This document shows positions 37,835 to 46,297 of a DNA stretch of 64,000 bases, piece by piece. The stretch's first letter is position 1; each line of letters begins with the position of its first letter. Origin of the DNA: Corynebacterium stercoris (GTDB taxonomy: Bacteria > Actinomycetota > Actinomycetes > Mycobacteriales > Mycobacteriaceae); NCBI RefSeq assembly GCF_024160105.1, contig NZ_JAMFTQ010000003.1, forward strand, positions 62,001 through 126,000, written 5' to 3'. The notes under the pieces are model-generated. The model made no database searches and was not told the origin of the DNA. It was given only the letters and a program-made list of their open reading frames with translations. Both the position numbers and the translations under genes were made by a program.

Positions 37835-37865
37835 ATTGCAAGCCTGCCAACGCCCGGTGGTAGTC
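37835..37865 (+). promoter_or_regulatory. Possible tRNA-Arg promoter
   Basis: TTGCAA and TAGTCT are 19 bp apart and would start transcription about 38 nt before the tRNA. The spacing is long, so the call is tentative. Confidence 0.35.
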
Positions 37866-37910
37866 TCTCCTCGTTGGCATGATCGCCGCATGGCGGCCCG
37901 AGGCCAGCGC

Positions 37911-37987
37911 GTCTTCGTAGCTCAGTGGATTAGAGCATCGGTTTCCGGTACCGAAGGTCGCAGGTTCGAATCCTGTCGGGGACACCA
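37911..37987 (+). tRNA. tRNA-Arg (anticodon CCG)
   Basis: A complete cloverleaf with encoded CCA: acceptor arms GTCTTCG and CGGGGAC, D stem GCTC/GAGC, anticodon stem TCGGT/ACCGA with loop TTCCGGT giving anticodon CCG (reads CGG), five-base variable loop, and T arm GCAGG-TTCGAAT-CCTGT. The restriction-modification region begins about 310 bp downstream; tRNA genes of this kind are common insertion sites. Confidence 0.95.
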
Positions 37988-38297
37988 TTGTCATATTGGG
38001 CTTCATCAACGGTAGGTGAAGCCGCAAGCCGGCTTGGTCGTATCTCGCCTCGGGGCGTCACACATCACGCCGGCTTTGTTCGAGTGTGGGAAAGTGCAGA
38101 CTCCTTGCAGCCCTCGGCGCCGAACACCCGAGTCGTGGCCAAACGTCCCCTTTAAGGGTCGGGTGCCGAAAAGCTGCGGTGGTGCGAGATTCGAAAGCAG
38201 GTTCGCCCCAATAGCCCATTTTCTCTGGCCCATGACGCGCCCCCGGCTACCCTGTTAGACGACGAAACCACTCGCGAATAATGCCAAGGAGACACAA
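37988..38297 (+). promoter_or_regulatory. Intergenic region between tRNA-Arg and mod
   Basis: About 310 bp without a supported gene. It holds a perfect palindrome AAGCCGGCTT (38026-38035) with another GCCGGCTT arm at 38069-38076, so alternative hairpins are possible. Near the right end TACCCT (38248-38253) may be the mod -10 box, and AAGGAG (38286-38291) is the mod ribosome site. No copy of the tRNA 3' end was found that would mark an attachment site. Confidence 0.45.
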
Positions 38298-40298
38298 GTG
38301 GGCAGACAGCAACGTCTTGAACTGACCTGGACAAACAAAGACAAGGCGCTCATTCCCACTGAGCAGGGCCGTTACGGCTACACCTGGGTTGACCCCCGGG
38401 ACCCGCGGTACTGCGAAACGAGGGTCTTAACGGTTGACGAAACGGTCACCGGGACGAGGGCGGAGAGGGAGGAAGGCACCACCTACTCCGAGCGGGCAGA
38501 CCTAGAGCCGCAAACAGACAACCTGCTTATTCTGGGCGAGTCCGGAGACGTACTGGAGGCGCTCACCCGCGTGCCGGAGTGGTCTGAGAAGTACGTTGGG
38601 AAGGTCAAGTGCGTTTACATTGACCCGCCGTTCAACACCGCTCAGACCTTCGCGAACTACGAGGACAACCTAGAGCACTCCGTCTGGCTCACCATGATGC
38701 GAGACCGGCTGCTGCATCTACGGGACTTGATAAGCGAGGACGGCTCGATCTGGGTTCACCTGGATGACGTGGAAAACCATAGGATGAGAGTGCTGCTTGA
38801 TGAGGTGTTTGGGAGCGCCAACTTCGCGGCCGAGGTTGTTTGGCAAAAGGCGGACTCCGCCAGGAACGATTCAACTGGTTTCTCTGCGGACCATGATGTG
38901 ATTTTGGTGTACGGAAAGTCGCAAGACACTTCTTTTCATCGAATGGAGCGTACAGCAACAGACAACGCACGGTTTTCCAACCCAGACGGGGACGAACGCG
39001 GAATTTGGTTTTCGGATAACAGAACCGCGCCCGCAGCGCTTAAGTCACGACAACACCCTAGCGTCTATGGGATTCAGCACCCGATTACTGGTGAGATAGT
39101 TTACCCAGCTAAGGGGCGTTGCTGGGCTATTGGAACGGATAGGCACCTTACTGCGCTAAACGAGTTCGGAAAGTACGTAGCAGTAGAACCCGATTTGCAG
39201 CGCCGTAGCATAGAGTCCGGCATTCCGATTGAAAAACTACGAAAAGATGTTCCCGACTACGTCCTCGTCGAGAAAGACCCAGATAAGCGAGCGACGAGTG
39301 CTTATGACCGAATCAAGCAAGGCAACTGGCCGGAGTTCTTCGTAACCGAGAAGTCTTTTGGTTTTAAGGCATATCCTCCGACAGAAGGTCAACCGCCACG
39401 TACTTGGTGGAGGAACGAGGCCGTTGGACACAACCGCGCTGCAAAGTCTGAAATCAAGGCGCTTTTCCCCGGCACCACAGCCTTCGCCACCCCGAAACCC
39501 GAACGCCTCCTCGAACGCATCATCCACATCGCCACGAACCCCGGCGACATTGTCCTCGACGTGTTCGCCGGTTCGGGAACCACCGCCGCGGTAGCCCAGA
39601 AAATGGGCCGCCGCTGGGTCACGTGCGAACTCGTAGAGGACACCTTTGACCGCTTTACCCGCCCGCGCTTGGAGAAGGTCGTAAACGGCGAAGACCAGGG
39701 TGGTATCACGCTCCAGAAGGAAGAGCGGGCCGACGCTACCGAGGACGGCTTGCCCGAGGGACTCACCCCGGAAGAAGCTCAACAGTTCACCTCACTGCTC
39801 AACAAGGCCATCAAGGACAACGACGAACTGAAGAAGAACCCCGCGGTCAAGCAACTCAAGGCCATGACCAAGACCAAGCCGATCAAGGGCGTGGTCAACT
39901 GGCGAGGCGGCGGAGGCTTCTCTGTCGCGCACCTTGAGCCGGCCTGCTACGACTACGACCCCGAGGTAGCACTCACCACCCTGACGGAGGAAGCCACCGG
40001 CGACCTACTCGTGCGTTCTGTAGCCGCGCAACTTCGATTTGCACTCACCCCGAACGACCTGCATTTTGACGGCAAACGCGGCCGCGAGCATCTAGTCGTC
40101 GTCGAAGGCGTCCTCGACCAAGAGAAGGTCGACGAGGTCATGGCCCACCTTCCAACCGGCCACTCCGTCCTGTTCGCCGCGACCGTGGTCGACGACGCCG
40201 CCCGCGAGCATGTCCGGTCATTCAGGAACGGCTCGCGCGTTGTTCACGTCCCGCTCGACATCTTCCCGTACTCCGACGTTGCAGATGAGGAGAAGTAA
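38298..40298 (+). CDS. Type III-like restriction-modification methyltransferase (Mod)
   Basis: Site-specific DNA adenine-N6 methyltransferase, 666 residues, beta-class order: catalytic DPPFN at 109-113, then the target-recognition region (about 180-385), then the SAM-binding FAGSGTT at 423-429. The C-terminal part (KNPAVKQLKAMTKTKP, LLVRSVAAQLRFALTP) is typical of Mod proteins that pair with Res. Start GTG has AAGGAG 6 nt upstream. The recognition region is visibly less GC-rich than the two ends, which suggests exchange of the specificity segment. The res gene follows 2 bp later. Confidence 0.92.
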   Translation: MGRQQRLELTWTNKDKALIPTEQGRYGYTWVDPRDPRYCETRVLTVDETVTGTRAEREEGTTYSERADLEPQTDNLLILGESGDVLEALTRVPEWSEKYVGKVKCVYIDPPFNTAQTFANYEDNLEHSVWLTMMRDRLLHLRDLISEDGSIWVHLDDVENHRMRVLLDEVFGSANFAAEVVWQKADSARNDSTGFSADHDVILVYGKSQDTSFHRMERTATDNARFSNPDGDERGIWFSDNRTAPAALKSRQHPSVYGIQHPITGEIVYPAKGRCWAIGTDRHLTALNEFGKYVAVEPDLQRRSIESGIPIEKLRKDVPDYVLVEKDPDKRATSAYDRIKQGNWPEFFVTEKSFGFKAYPPTEGQPPRTWWRNEAVGHNRAAKSEIKALFPGTTAFATPKPERLLERIIHIATNPGDIVLDVFAGSGTTAAVAQKMGRRWVTCELVEDTFDRFTRPRLEKVVNGEDQGGITLQKEERADATEDGLPEGLTPEEAQQFTSLLNKAIKDNDELKKNPAVKQLKAMTKTKPIKGVVNWRGGGGFSVAHLEPACYDYDPEVALTTLTEEATGDLLVRSVAAQLRFALTPNDLHFDGKRGREHLVVVEGVLDQEKVDEVMAHLPTGHSVLFAATVVDDAAREHVRSFRNGSRVVHVPLDIFPYSDVADEEK

Positions 40299-40300
40299 CC

Positions 40301-42874
40301 ATGACACAGAGATTGAACCTCTCCTTTGACGAGAACCTCGTTGCAGAGTTAACCGCCAAGTTCGACCTCCGCGCACCGAACGCCGAAACGCTCACCGAGT
40401 TGGTGAAGCGAATCGAAGAGGGCAACTACGATGCTTTAGAACCACTGGTGCTCAACCTCGCAACGGGCGCCGGCAAGACCTACGTCATGGCTGCGTTTAT
40501 CGAGTACTTACGGCGCCAAGGCCACTCGAACGTCATGGTGGTCACACCGACGAAAGTCGTGCAGGACAAGACCGTCCTCGACTTCACGCAAGGCTCTCAC
40601 CGCTACATCGGCGGCTTCGACGTGCCGCCCCGGCTTGTCACTCCGGGTGACGTGTCGAATCTCAGGGTCAACGACGCAGCGGCTGACCTGTTTGTGGGCG
40701 AAGGTGCCTCGACACTCTACGTTTTCAACGTCCACCAGCTCTTCCCTCCGAAGGAGGGCGGCAAGAATGTCGCAACTGGCGACGAAGCGGCTCGCCGCAG
40801 AACTTGGAAATTCCAGGAGGACTCCGGAGCGCTCGCGCAACGTCTCATTGACACGGAAGACTTGGTCATCATTGCCGACGAGTCCCACTTGTTCGGTACC
40901 ACCGCAAAGACGTTTAGAAAGTCGCTGACCGCGCTGAAGCCGGCCGTGACTGTGGGTCTTACAGCTTCACCGGACGAGGGCGACGACATTGTCTACCGCT
41001 ACCCGCTATGGCGTGCCATCCAAGACGGCTACGTCAAACAACCGGTGCTGGTCTACCGCGACTCGGGCTACGACTCGGAAGACCGCCAACTCCAAGACGC
41101 ATTGTCGTTGCTCGCTGCCAAGGAGGAGGCGTACGCGAACTACAGGGCCGCGCACCCGAACGGCAAGCAGACCAAGCCACTGCTGTTCGTGGTCTGCTCC
41201 GGCGTGCCTCACGCCACCGAGGTTGCCGAGCGACTTCGCGGTCCCGGCTTCGTGGGCGACCCGCTGGCGGTGCTCCAAGTGGACAACGAGCACAACGACA
41301 GCACCACTCAGTCCTTCCTTCGTTACCTCGACACGGACCACTCTCCGGTTCGGGTTATCGTCTCGGTCAACAAGCTGCGCGAGGGTTGGGACACAAAACG
41401 CATTGCCGTGATGTGTACTTTGCGCACAATGGGCTCGGAGGTGCTGACCCAGCAGGTCATGGGCCGAGGCCTTCGCCTGCCGTTCGGAGCGCTGACCGGC
41501 GTTCCTGCCATTGACGAACTAGACATCTTGTCGCACGAGTCCTTCGTCAAACTCCTGGAATCGGAGAACGTGCTCAATCAGTTCGGTATCGAAGACGCGG
41601 TGCGAGACGGCGACGGCACAGAAATCATCACCCCACCTGGAACGACCAACCCACCGCAAGTAAGTCCTGGCACCGGCACCGCCGGTGGTACCTCCACTGC
41701 CACCGGCGAGACTGGCAGCACGGCGGTACAAGCTGGCGAGGGCACGTTTACCTCTGACGAAGTGACTGTTGCCCCAGGCGGCCGGACCGTGGGCACGCGA
41801 GCACTCACCGACGAAGACGACATTACAAAGGGCGTTGAGGTGTTCACACCGGTCGTTGTCAACGTCAACAAAGAGTTCGCTGGCACCACCTTCGACTTCC
41901 CGTCCTCGACAATGACGAAGACGAAGAAGCAGTTTGAACTGGTTGACATCACAAACGCTGCCGTGATCGAGCAAGCACGCAAAGTCACCGACACCAACGA
42001 ATACTTGGCCCGCACCAAGATTGGTGTCGCAGACGAGGGAAACAAAATCGAACTCGACAACGACGAACGCATTGCAGTTCCGAGTTTCAAGCAGACTCCC
42101 TCCCAAGTCGCTGCGGAACTTATCCGCCGCGTGATGGGTTCCGGAGCGGTTGCCGCAACGGCAGAAAATACGAGCCAACTCAAGCGCCGTATTGTGCCGG
42201 CCTTTATGGACGCAGCCAAGATTGACCAATGGACGGAGAAAGCCAAGGAGTCTGCGGCCCGGCACCTTCAAGAACTCGTGGTCGAAGAGTCCAAAAAGGC
42301 GCACGCCCAGACCGGAACGACGGTGACTATCCACCCGGTTACTTTGCCCATTGACGACTCGTTCGTTTTGGAGCTCGACAAGAAGGTGCTGCAACTGCTT
42401 GACCGGCAAGCGAAGAGCGCGAGTAAGGCAGGCTTTAGCGACGCCGAGTTCTACGGCACCTGGAAGAAGGGGTTGTTCGAGGCGGCCCGCTTCGACTCGT
42501 TTACCGGTGAATACCGCCTGGCGGCTTTGCTCGACCTTGACCCGAATGTCGTGTGGTGGAAACGTATCTACGCCCACGAAGGCGCAAGGGTGGCCTACAC
42601 ACCGCACAACTCATACGTGCCCGACTTCGTTGTTTTCGACAAGGAAGGCACCCACTGGATTGTCGAAGCGAAAGAGAACCGCGGCCGAGACGACGAGCGG
42701 GTCCAGGTCAAGCGTGCAGCCGCCGAGCGCGTGGTGCGCCAACTCGTTGGCATGCCTGAATACGAGGACCAGACCTGGGGCTACCTCATTGCCTACGAGG
42801 ACGACATTGCCTCTTCCGACTCGTGGGCCGACTTGGTTGCCGGTTCGGTGACGGAGCGGATGCCGAGGCTCTAA
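40301..42874 (+). CDS. Type III-like restriction enzyme helicase-nuclease subunit (Res)
   Basis: Superfamily 2 DNA translocase with a nuclease end, 857 residues. Walker A ATGAGKT is at 54-60, the DEAD-type box ADESH at 192-196, motif III GLTASP at 219-224, motif VI QQVMGRGLR from 384. The C-terminal PD-(D/E)xK nuclease has PDFVV at 774 and EAK at 789-791. A Gly/Thr/Pro-rich, low-complexity stretch (about 442-497) separates helicase and C-terminal parts. Needs Mod for site recognition; cleaves unmethylated foreign DNA. Confidence 0.93.
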   Translation: MTQRLNLSFDENLVAELTAKFDLRAPNAETLTELVKRIEEGNYDALEPLVLNLATGAGKTYVMAAFIEYLRRQGHSNVMVVTPTKVVQDKTVLDFTQGSHRYIGGFDVPPRLVTPGDVSNLRVNDAAADLFVGEGASTLYVFNVHQLFPPKEGGKNVATGDEAARRRTWKFQEDSGALAQRLIDTEDLVIIADESHLFGTTAKTFRKSLTALKPAVTVGLTASPDEGDDIVYRYPLWRAIQDGYVKQPVLVYRDSGYDSEDRQLQDALSLLAAKEEAYANYRAAHPNGKQTKPLLFVVCSGVPHATEVAERLRGPGFVGDPLAVLQVDNEHNDSTTQSFLRYLDTDHSPVRVIVSVNKLREGWDTKRIAVMCTLRTMGSEVLTQQVMGRGLRLPFGALTGVPAIDELDILSHESFVKLLESENVLNQFGIEDAVRDGDGTEIITPPGTTNPPQVSPGTGTAGGTSTATGETGSTAVQAGEGTFTSDEVTVAPGGRTVGTRALTDEDDITKGVEVFTPVVVNVNKEFAGTTFDFPSSTMTKTKKQFELVDITNAAVIEQARKVTDTNEYLARTKIGVADEGNKIELDNDERIAVPSFKQTPSQVAAELIRRVMGSGAVAATAENTSQLKRRIVPAFMDAAKIDQWTEKAKESAARHLQELVVEESKKAHAQTGTTVTIHPVTLPIDDSFVLELDKKVLQLLDRQAKSASKAGFSDAEFYGTWKKGLFEAARFDSFTGEYRLAALLDLDPNVVWWKRIYAHEGARVAYTPHNSYVPDFVVFDKEGTHWIVEAKENRGRDDERVQVKRAAAERVVRQLVGMPEYEDQTWGYLIAYEDDIASSDSWADLVAGSVTERMPRL

Positions 42875-42892
42875 CTTGTGTGCTCCGGCAGG

Positions 42893-43006
42893 TTATCGCC
42901 CCGGACCTCGTAGCGGGTCTCGGGGCGGTAAGCGATTCGATGGGGGATGACAGGACGGTTCGATCCACTAAGGGGCCTCGACACCACGTAGCGTTTTCGC
43001 TGCGTG
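42893..43006. terminator. Hairpins between convergent res and the unknown operon
   Basis: Two stems lie in this gap: TTATCGCCCCG with CGGGGCGGTAA (42893-42931) and CACGTAGCG-TTTT-CGCTGCGTG (42985-43006), the latter with one wobble. Either can end transcripts arriving from both sides. T-runs are short. Confidence 0.5.
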
Positions 43007-43026
43007 ATTCGTTTCGCGAGTCTGCG

Positions 43027-44196
43027 TCAGGAGTTGAGTTCGTCGTCCGTCGAGCTTTGAATCCCCATCGGAGCGAAGCTCTCCGGACTTTCCATGTGCC
43101 GGGGCGTGGTATTTCGATTGACTACCCCGCGAACCCTTACCGTGGTCTTCTGCTCCAGCCAGTTGAAAATCTGTCGCAAGTCGTAGTTCTGCTCCGACAC
43201 GGACACCTGAAGCTTGTAGTTCATCTCGGCATCCGGGTTGAGCCGTTCACTATTCTTCGGAACCGCTAGTGTGATTTGGTACAAGTCGGAGTCCAGAGCT
43301 TCTTTTTCTACACCGAGAAGCTTGCCAACAAATGTGTTCTTTTCCGGTTCAATTTGCACTGTCAGTCGATTGGCTGTCTCAGTGAGCAAGTCGTGGCAGG
43401 ACGCGGAGAACTCAAAGTGACGTGGGAGGCTGTTCGCACCGACGGTTTGACTGTGGGAAGGAGCCCACTCGAACTCGGTTGTTGCATCATTGGAGCCTTC
43501 AGAAAGAATTTCAGCGATTCCTACGATGAGTTCTCTGCTTACGCCTTGATTGACCATTTCGCGTAGGTCGTCGTCTTGGAGGTTGAACGTCGGTGGTTTG
43601 ATAACGAACTCGTTGACTGCCTGAAGCGCCTTGGCTAGGGAAGACGTCATCACGCGCTTTTCGTCCGGAACTATCACAGGCAGTGCGTTGTCAACAGTAG
43701 GTTTGCCCAGCTTGACGTACACTGGGAGTTTATAGGAACCTTTCTCCGTGAAGCCCGCCATGACTGATTCGTAGCGAACCTCATCAGCGGCAGACAAGTT
43801 TCCAACCTGAGCCGTTTGCTTTATTGCGGTATGCGCGACAGCTCGCCAGATCCGGTCTGCCCCAGAGAGCAGGTCGTTAACAACCTTAAGCTGGGCCGCG
43901 GATACACCGAAGTCGGTATCGGTTCCGACGTTGGAGCGAAACTCGCTGACATCCACATTCCATAGCAGTAGACTGCGTCGCAGAATGTCAGGACTCAGCT
44001 GTTCCCAATACGCCAAGCGCTCGACAGTCGCTTCAAGTGCCCCGGGATCATCGTCAAATGACTTTGGTACTGCCACTTGGGTTTCTGGCTGACCTTTACG
44101 AGACCACAACTCGCCAAGTTCACCCCGGGAAACAGCGGACCACTCATGTTGGGCCAGCCATTCCATAAGGTTGGAACGCTCAAATGTGAAGCTCAT
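43027..44196 (-). CDS. Unrecognised 389-residue protein, partner of the DUF4365-like gene
   Basis: I do not recognise a family. The chain starts MSFTFERSNLMEWLAQHEWS, is soluble, mixed helical in the first half, with a probable beta-rich C-terminal part (LYQITLAVPKNSERL, YKLQVSVSEQNYDLRQIFNW, TTVRVRGVVNR). No Walker, HD, HNH or Zn-binding motif is evident. The ATG lies 3 bp after the stop of the upstream gene, whose last codons carry GGGGGAGG as its ribosome site, so the two form an operon. Codon use is less GC-rich than the backbone. Position beside a restriction system suggests a defence role, by inference only. Confidence 0.75.
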   Translation of the reverse strand: MSFTFERSNLMEWLAQHEWSAVSRGELGELWSRKGQPETQVAVPKSFDDDPGALEATVERLAYWEQLSPDILRRSLLLWNVDVSEFRSNVGTDTDFGVSAAQLKVVNDLLSGADRIWRAVAHTAIKQTAQVGNLSAADEVRYESVMAGFTEKGSYKLPVYVKLGKPTVDNALPVIVPDEKRVMTSSLAKALQAVNEFVIKPPTFNLQDDDLREMVNQGVSRELIVGIAEILSEGSNDATTEFEWAPSHSQTVGANSLPRHFEFSASCHDLLTETANRLTVQIEPEKNTFVGKLLGVEKEALDSDLYQITLAVPKNSERLNPDAEMNYKLQVSVSEQNYDLRQIFNWLEQKTTVRVRGVVNRNTTPRHMESPESFAPMGIQSSTDDELNS

Positions 44197-44199
44197 GGC

Positions 44200-44739
44200 T
44201 TAAACACCTCCCCCAAAAGCGCTCATAGCGACATCGTGCCAGTCACGAATGGAATGAGATGTCACGCGATCTTCCGTACCCAAACTCACGACTTTGGACT
44301 GGGCTTCCATATACAGGTTGTTCTTCGCGAAGTCATCGACCCGGGTCCAATACCCGCGGACAGGGAAACTCAGCAAGTCGTTATCATGGTTTGCCCATAT
44401 CCCGTCCGGCGAGTTGATAACCACCAGAACCAGAATTACTGGGATTTTCGACACGGCCCATTTCTCAAGCCACTCCTTGTAGAGAGGGAACGAGAAATTG
44501 TCCTTCCAATATTTCTCCTGAGTTGTGCTTTTCAGCTGCACACGCAGGTTAGTCTCTCGAAAGACGATGTCCCCGTCAATTGCCTGATAGTCCTGGCGGT
44601 GCGTGATGAACTGGAACCCATCCTGGGCGCAAACCTGGGCTACGTAGGCAGCAGAAAACTCTTCGGAACGCGCAGTCATGCCGATAGCAGCATCGAGAGG
44701 GTGCAACGTTCTCCCGTCAAGCTTTGGCAGTGGGTTCAC
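44200..44739 (-). CDS. DUF4365-like protein, probable PD-(D/E)xK-type nuclease fold
   Basis: A 179-residue protein with the hallmarks of DUF4365: a conserved Glu-rich start of a helix (TARSEEFSAAYVAQVCAQDGF), the strand-turn QDYQAIDGDIVF with Asp50, Asp55 and Asp57, and VQLKSTTQEKYW with Gln68-x-Lys70. Asp...(Q/E)xK is the active-site pattern of restriction-like nucleases. Start is GTG at 44739 with a TATCAT box 7 nt upstream and no ribosome site. It is first in a two-gene operon, convergent with mod-res. Confidence 0.75.
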   Translation of the reverse strand: MNPLPKLDGRTLHPLDAAIGMTARSEEFSAAYVAQVCAQDGFQFITHRQDYQAIDGDIVFRETNLRVQLKSTTQEKYWKDNFSFPLYKEWLEKWAVSKIPVILVLVVINSPDGIWANHDNDLLSFPVRGYWTRVDDFAKNNLYMEAQSKVVSLGTEDRVTSHSIRDWHDVAMSAFGGGV

Positions 44740-44746
44740 GCTTCGA

Positions 44747-44752
44747 ATGATA
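44747..44752 (-). promoter_or_regulatory. -10 box TATCAT of the DUF4365-like operon
   Basis: TATCAT on the minus strand ends 7 nt before the GTG at 44739, in the leaderless arrangement. No good -35 is visible. Confidence 0.5.
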
Positions 44753-44894
44753 ACGGGTACTGCTAGACAGGGAAGGTGCGGTATGGGGAAAAATCTATCT
44801 AGAGCTTCGTCCCATAACCATAACCTGGGAAAAGCGCCAACATTACCTCCTCGCTTAGTGCCGTGAGGGCCGGGGTCGTAATACTGCGTTCCTG

Positions 44895-45127
44895 CTCGGG
44901 TTGTCGCGCCGGATTGTTTATGAGCGCGGGCCCAGCCGCGGAAGAGTTTCCGTACTCATTCCGAGCTCGCCGGCGATGCAGGATATCGCACCGCGAGACG
45001 TGTGAGGGTGAGCTTGCCCGTGCAGCACCAATTCGATGGTGCGCTGCTTCAACTCAGGGGTGTACTTCGAGGGCATATGTAGGGTTCCTTTCCCAAATTC
45101 CCACCCTCCACTAAACCCGTGGCAAAC
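44895..45127 (-). pseudogene. IS3-family transposase OrfA remnant with left end
   Basis: From ATG 45076 the minus strand encodes MPSKYTPELKQRTIELVLHG and ISCIAGELGMSTETL, the OrfA helix-turn-helix of IS3-type elements. One extra base near 44945 shifts the frame and stops it at 44918; skipping that base continues as ETLRGWARAHKQSGATTRAG, as in intact relatives, before homology is lost. Upstream, TGGTTTGCCACGGGTTTAGT (ending near 45125) looks like the element's inverted repeat. No OrfB remains. Confidence 0.75.
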
Positions 45128-45303
45128 CAGTAGGGGCGCGTGCACTCAGAAGCTGTGGCCTCGTTCAACTGGTGGCGCGGTTTTTGCAGCGCTCTATGGC
45201 GGTCTTGTTGCTGCGATCACGCAGGACTGGCTGCGGGTAGTTGTTGGGGCCTAAACCGAGAGGGGTGCGCCCGGTCGAGGCCGTTTGGAACACTGTCGCT
45301 ACG
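45128..45303. other. Non-coding stretch between the IS remnant and cadD
   Basis: No credible gene, RNA or repeat was recognised here. Short open frames exist on both strands but lack family features and ribosome sites. Probably debris next to the IS remnant. Confidence 0.4.
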
Positions 45304-45903
45304 TCAGAGCCCGAAAGCTCCGCCGCTGACGAGGATCACGATGCCGAGGCCGATGAGAACGATGGGAAAGAGGATGTTCTCAAAGCGTTCGAGCACTTCC
45401 GCGATCGGGGGGCGGGTGGCGACGAATTTTGCCAGGGCCACCAAGACCGCAACGAGCGCGAGGAAGATAACGCAGTAGGCGACTACTGCGAGAGGTTCCA
45501 CGCTGAGGAAGACAGGGGTGTAGACACCGATGTTGTCGCCGCCATTGGCAAAAGTGACGCCTGCGACTGTCCCTACGCCGACCTTCTTGCCGGAAACCTT
45601 GGCCTCGTCGTCATCGTCGTCATCGTCTCCGCGCCAGGCCTCCCATGCGGCCCAGAGGCCGATGCCCAGAGGGATGAGACCAAAGTATGGAATGGCTGCC
45701 GGGGGCAGAAATGCTCCGGCGCCGATGGTCACAAGGATCGCGGCGACGAGGATGCCGGCAAATCCGAGGTACTGGCCGGCCAGAATACGGGCGGTGGTGC
45801 CGCTCTGGCCTGCCCCTCGCGCGAAGAAGAGGGAGAGCACGATGATGTCGTCGATGTTGGTAGCTGCGAACAGGCCTATCGCCTGCAAGACCGTGGTGAG
45901 CAT
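45304..45903 (-). CDS. cadD: CadD-family cadmium resistance transporter
   Basis: Integral membrane protein of 199 residues and about five to six helices, of the CadD/LysE-like family that lowers cadmium toxicity. The first helix carries LFAATNIDDIIVLSLFFARG, and a later one FANGGDNIGVYTPVF; both acidic repeats are family signatures. A cytosolic loop holds eight consecutive acidic residues (DDDDDDDE). The ATG at 45903 overlaps the cmtR stop (TAATG), so translation is coupled to the sensor. Confidence 0.88.
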   Translation of the reverse strand: MLTTVLQAIGLFAATNIDDIIVLSLFFARGAGQSGTTARILAGQYLGFAGILVAAILVTIGAGAFLPPAAIPYFGLIPLGIGLWAAWEAWRGDDDDDDDEAKVSGKKVGVGTVAGVTFANGGDNIGVYTPVFLSVEPLAVVAYCVIFLALVAVLVALAKFVATRPPIAEVLERFENILFPIVLIGLGIVILVSGGAFGL

Positions 45904-46262
45904 TACGCGCTCTCCCCAGCTACGTCGCATCCGGGAAGCGTGCAGGCAGGATCCATGCACGGGGCGTCTTCGTCTACTGCCAGGGTGACATCGACCAGTG
46001 TCGTCAGCGCCTGCGCCAGGTGCGGATCGGCGATCTCATATCGTGTCCGACGACCCTCGGGCTCGGAGACGACGATCCCGCAATCGCGCAGGCATGCCAG
46101 GTGGTTGGACACATTCGGGCGTGTCAGGTCCAGAGCTCGAGCCAGTTCCGCCGGATAAGCGGGATGGTCGAGCAGGGTCAAGATGATCCGGGATCGAGTG
46201 GGGTCGGCCAGTGCACGACCCAGGCGGTTCATCACGTCGAGACGCGAAGCAATAGTCAGCAT
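45903..46262 (-). CDS. cmtR: Cd(II)/Pb(II)-sensing ArsR/SmtB repressor CmtR
   Basis: A 119-residue winged-helix repressor that releases DNA on binding Cd or Pb. The recognition helix LTRPNVSNHLACLRDCGIV carries Cys57 and Cys61, and the tail VDEDAPCMDPAC carries Cys102; exactly these three cysteines bind metal in mycobacterial CmtR. The ATG is 7 nt from a TATAGT box and has no ribosome site. It is first in the cmtR-cadD operon and probably represses itself. Confidence 0.93.
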   Translation of the reverse strand: MLTIASRLDVMNRLGRALADPTRSRIILTLLDHPAYPAELARALDLTRPNVSNHLACLRDCGIVVSEPEGRRTRYEIADPHLAQALTTLVDVTLAVDEDAPCMDPACTLPGCDVAGESA

Positions 46263-46269
46263 GTGCTGA

Positions 46270-46297
46270 ACTATACAGTGAGCACTGAACTAGTCAA
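46270..46297 (-). promoter_or_regulatory. cmtR-cadD promoter and operator
   Basis: On the minus strand TTGACT (46292-46297), a 16-bp spacer and TATAGT (46270-46275) form a near-consensus promoter. The spacer holds CAGTG-AG-CACTG (46276-46287), a perfect inverted repeat, and an 8-bp direct repeat CTGAACTA occurs at 46266-46273 and 46285-46292. Confidence 0.7.
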
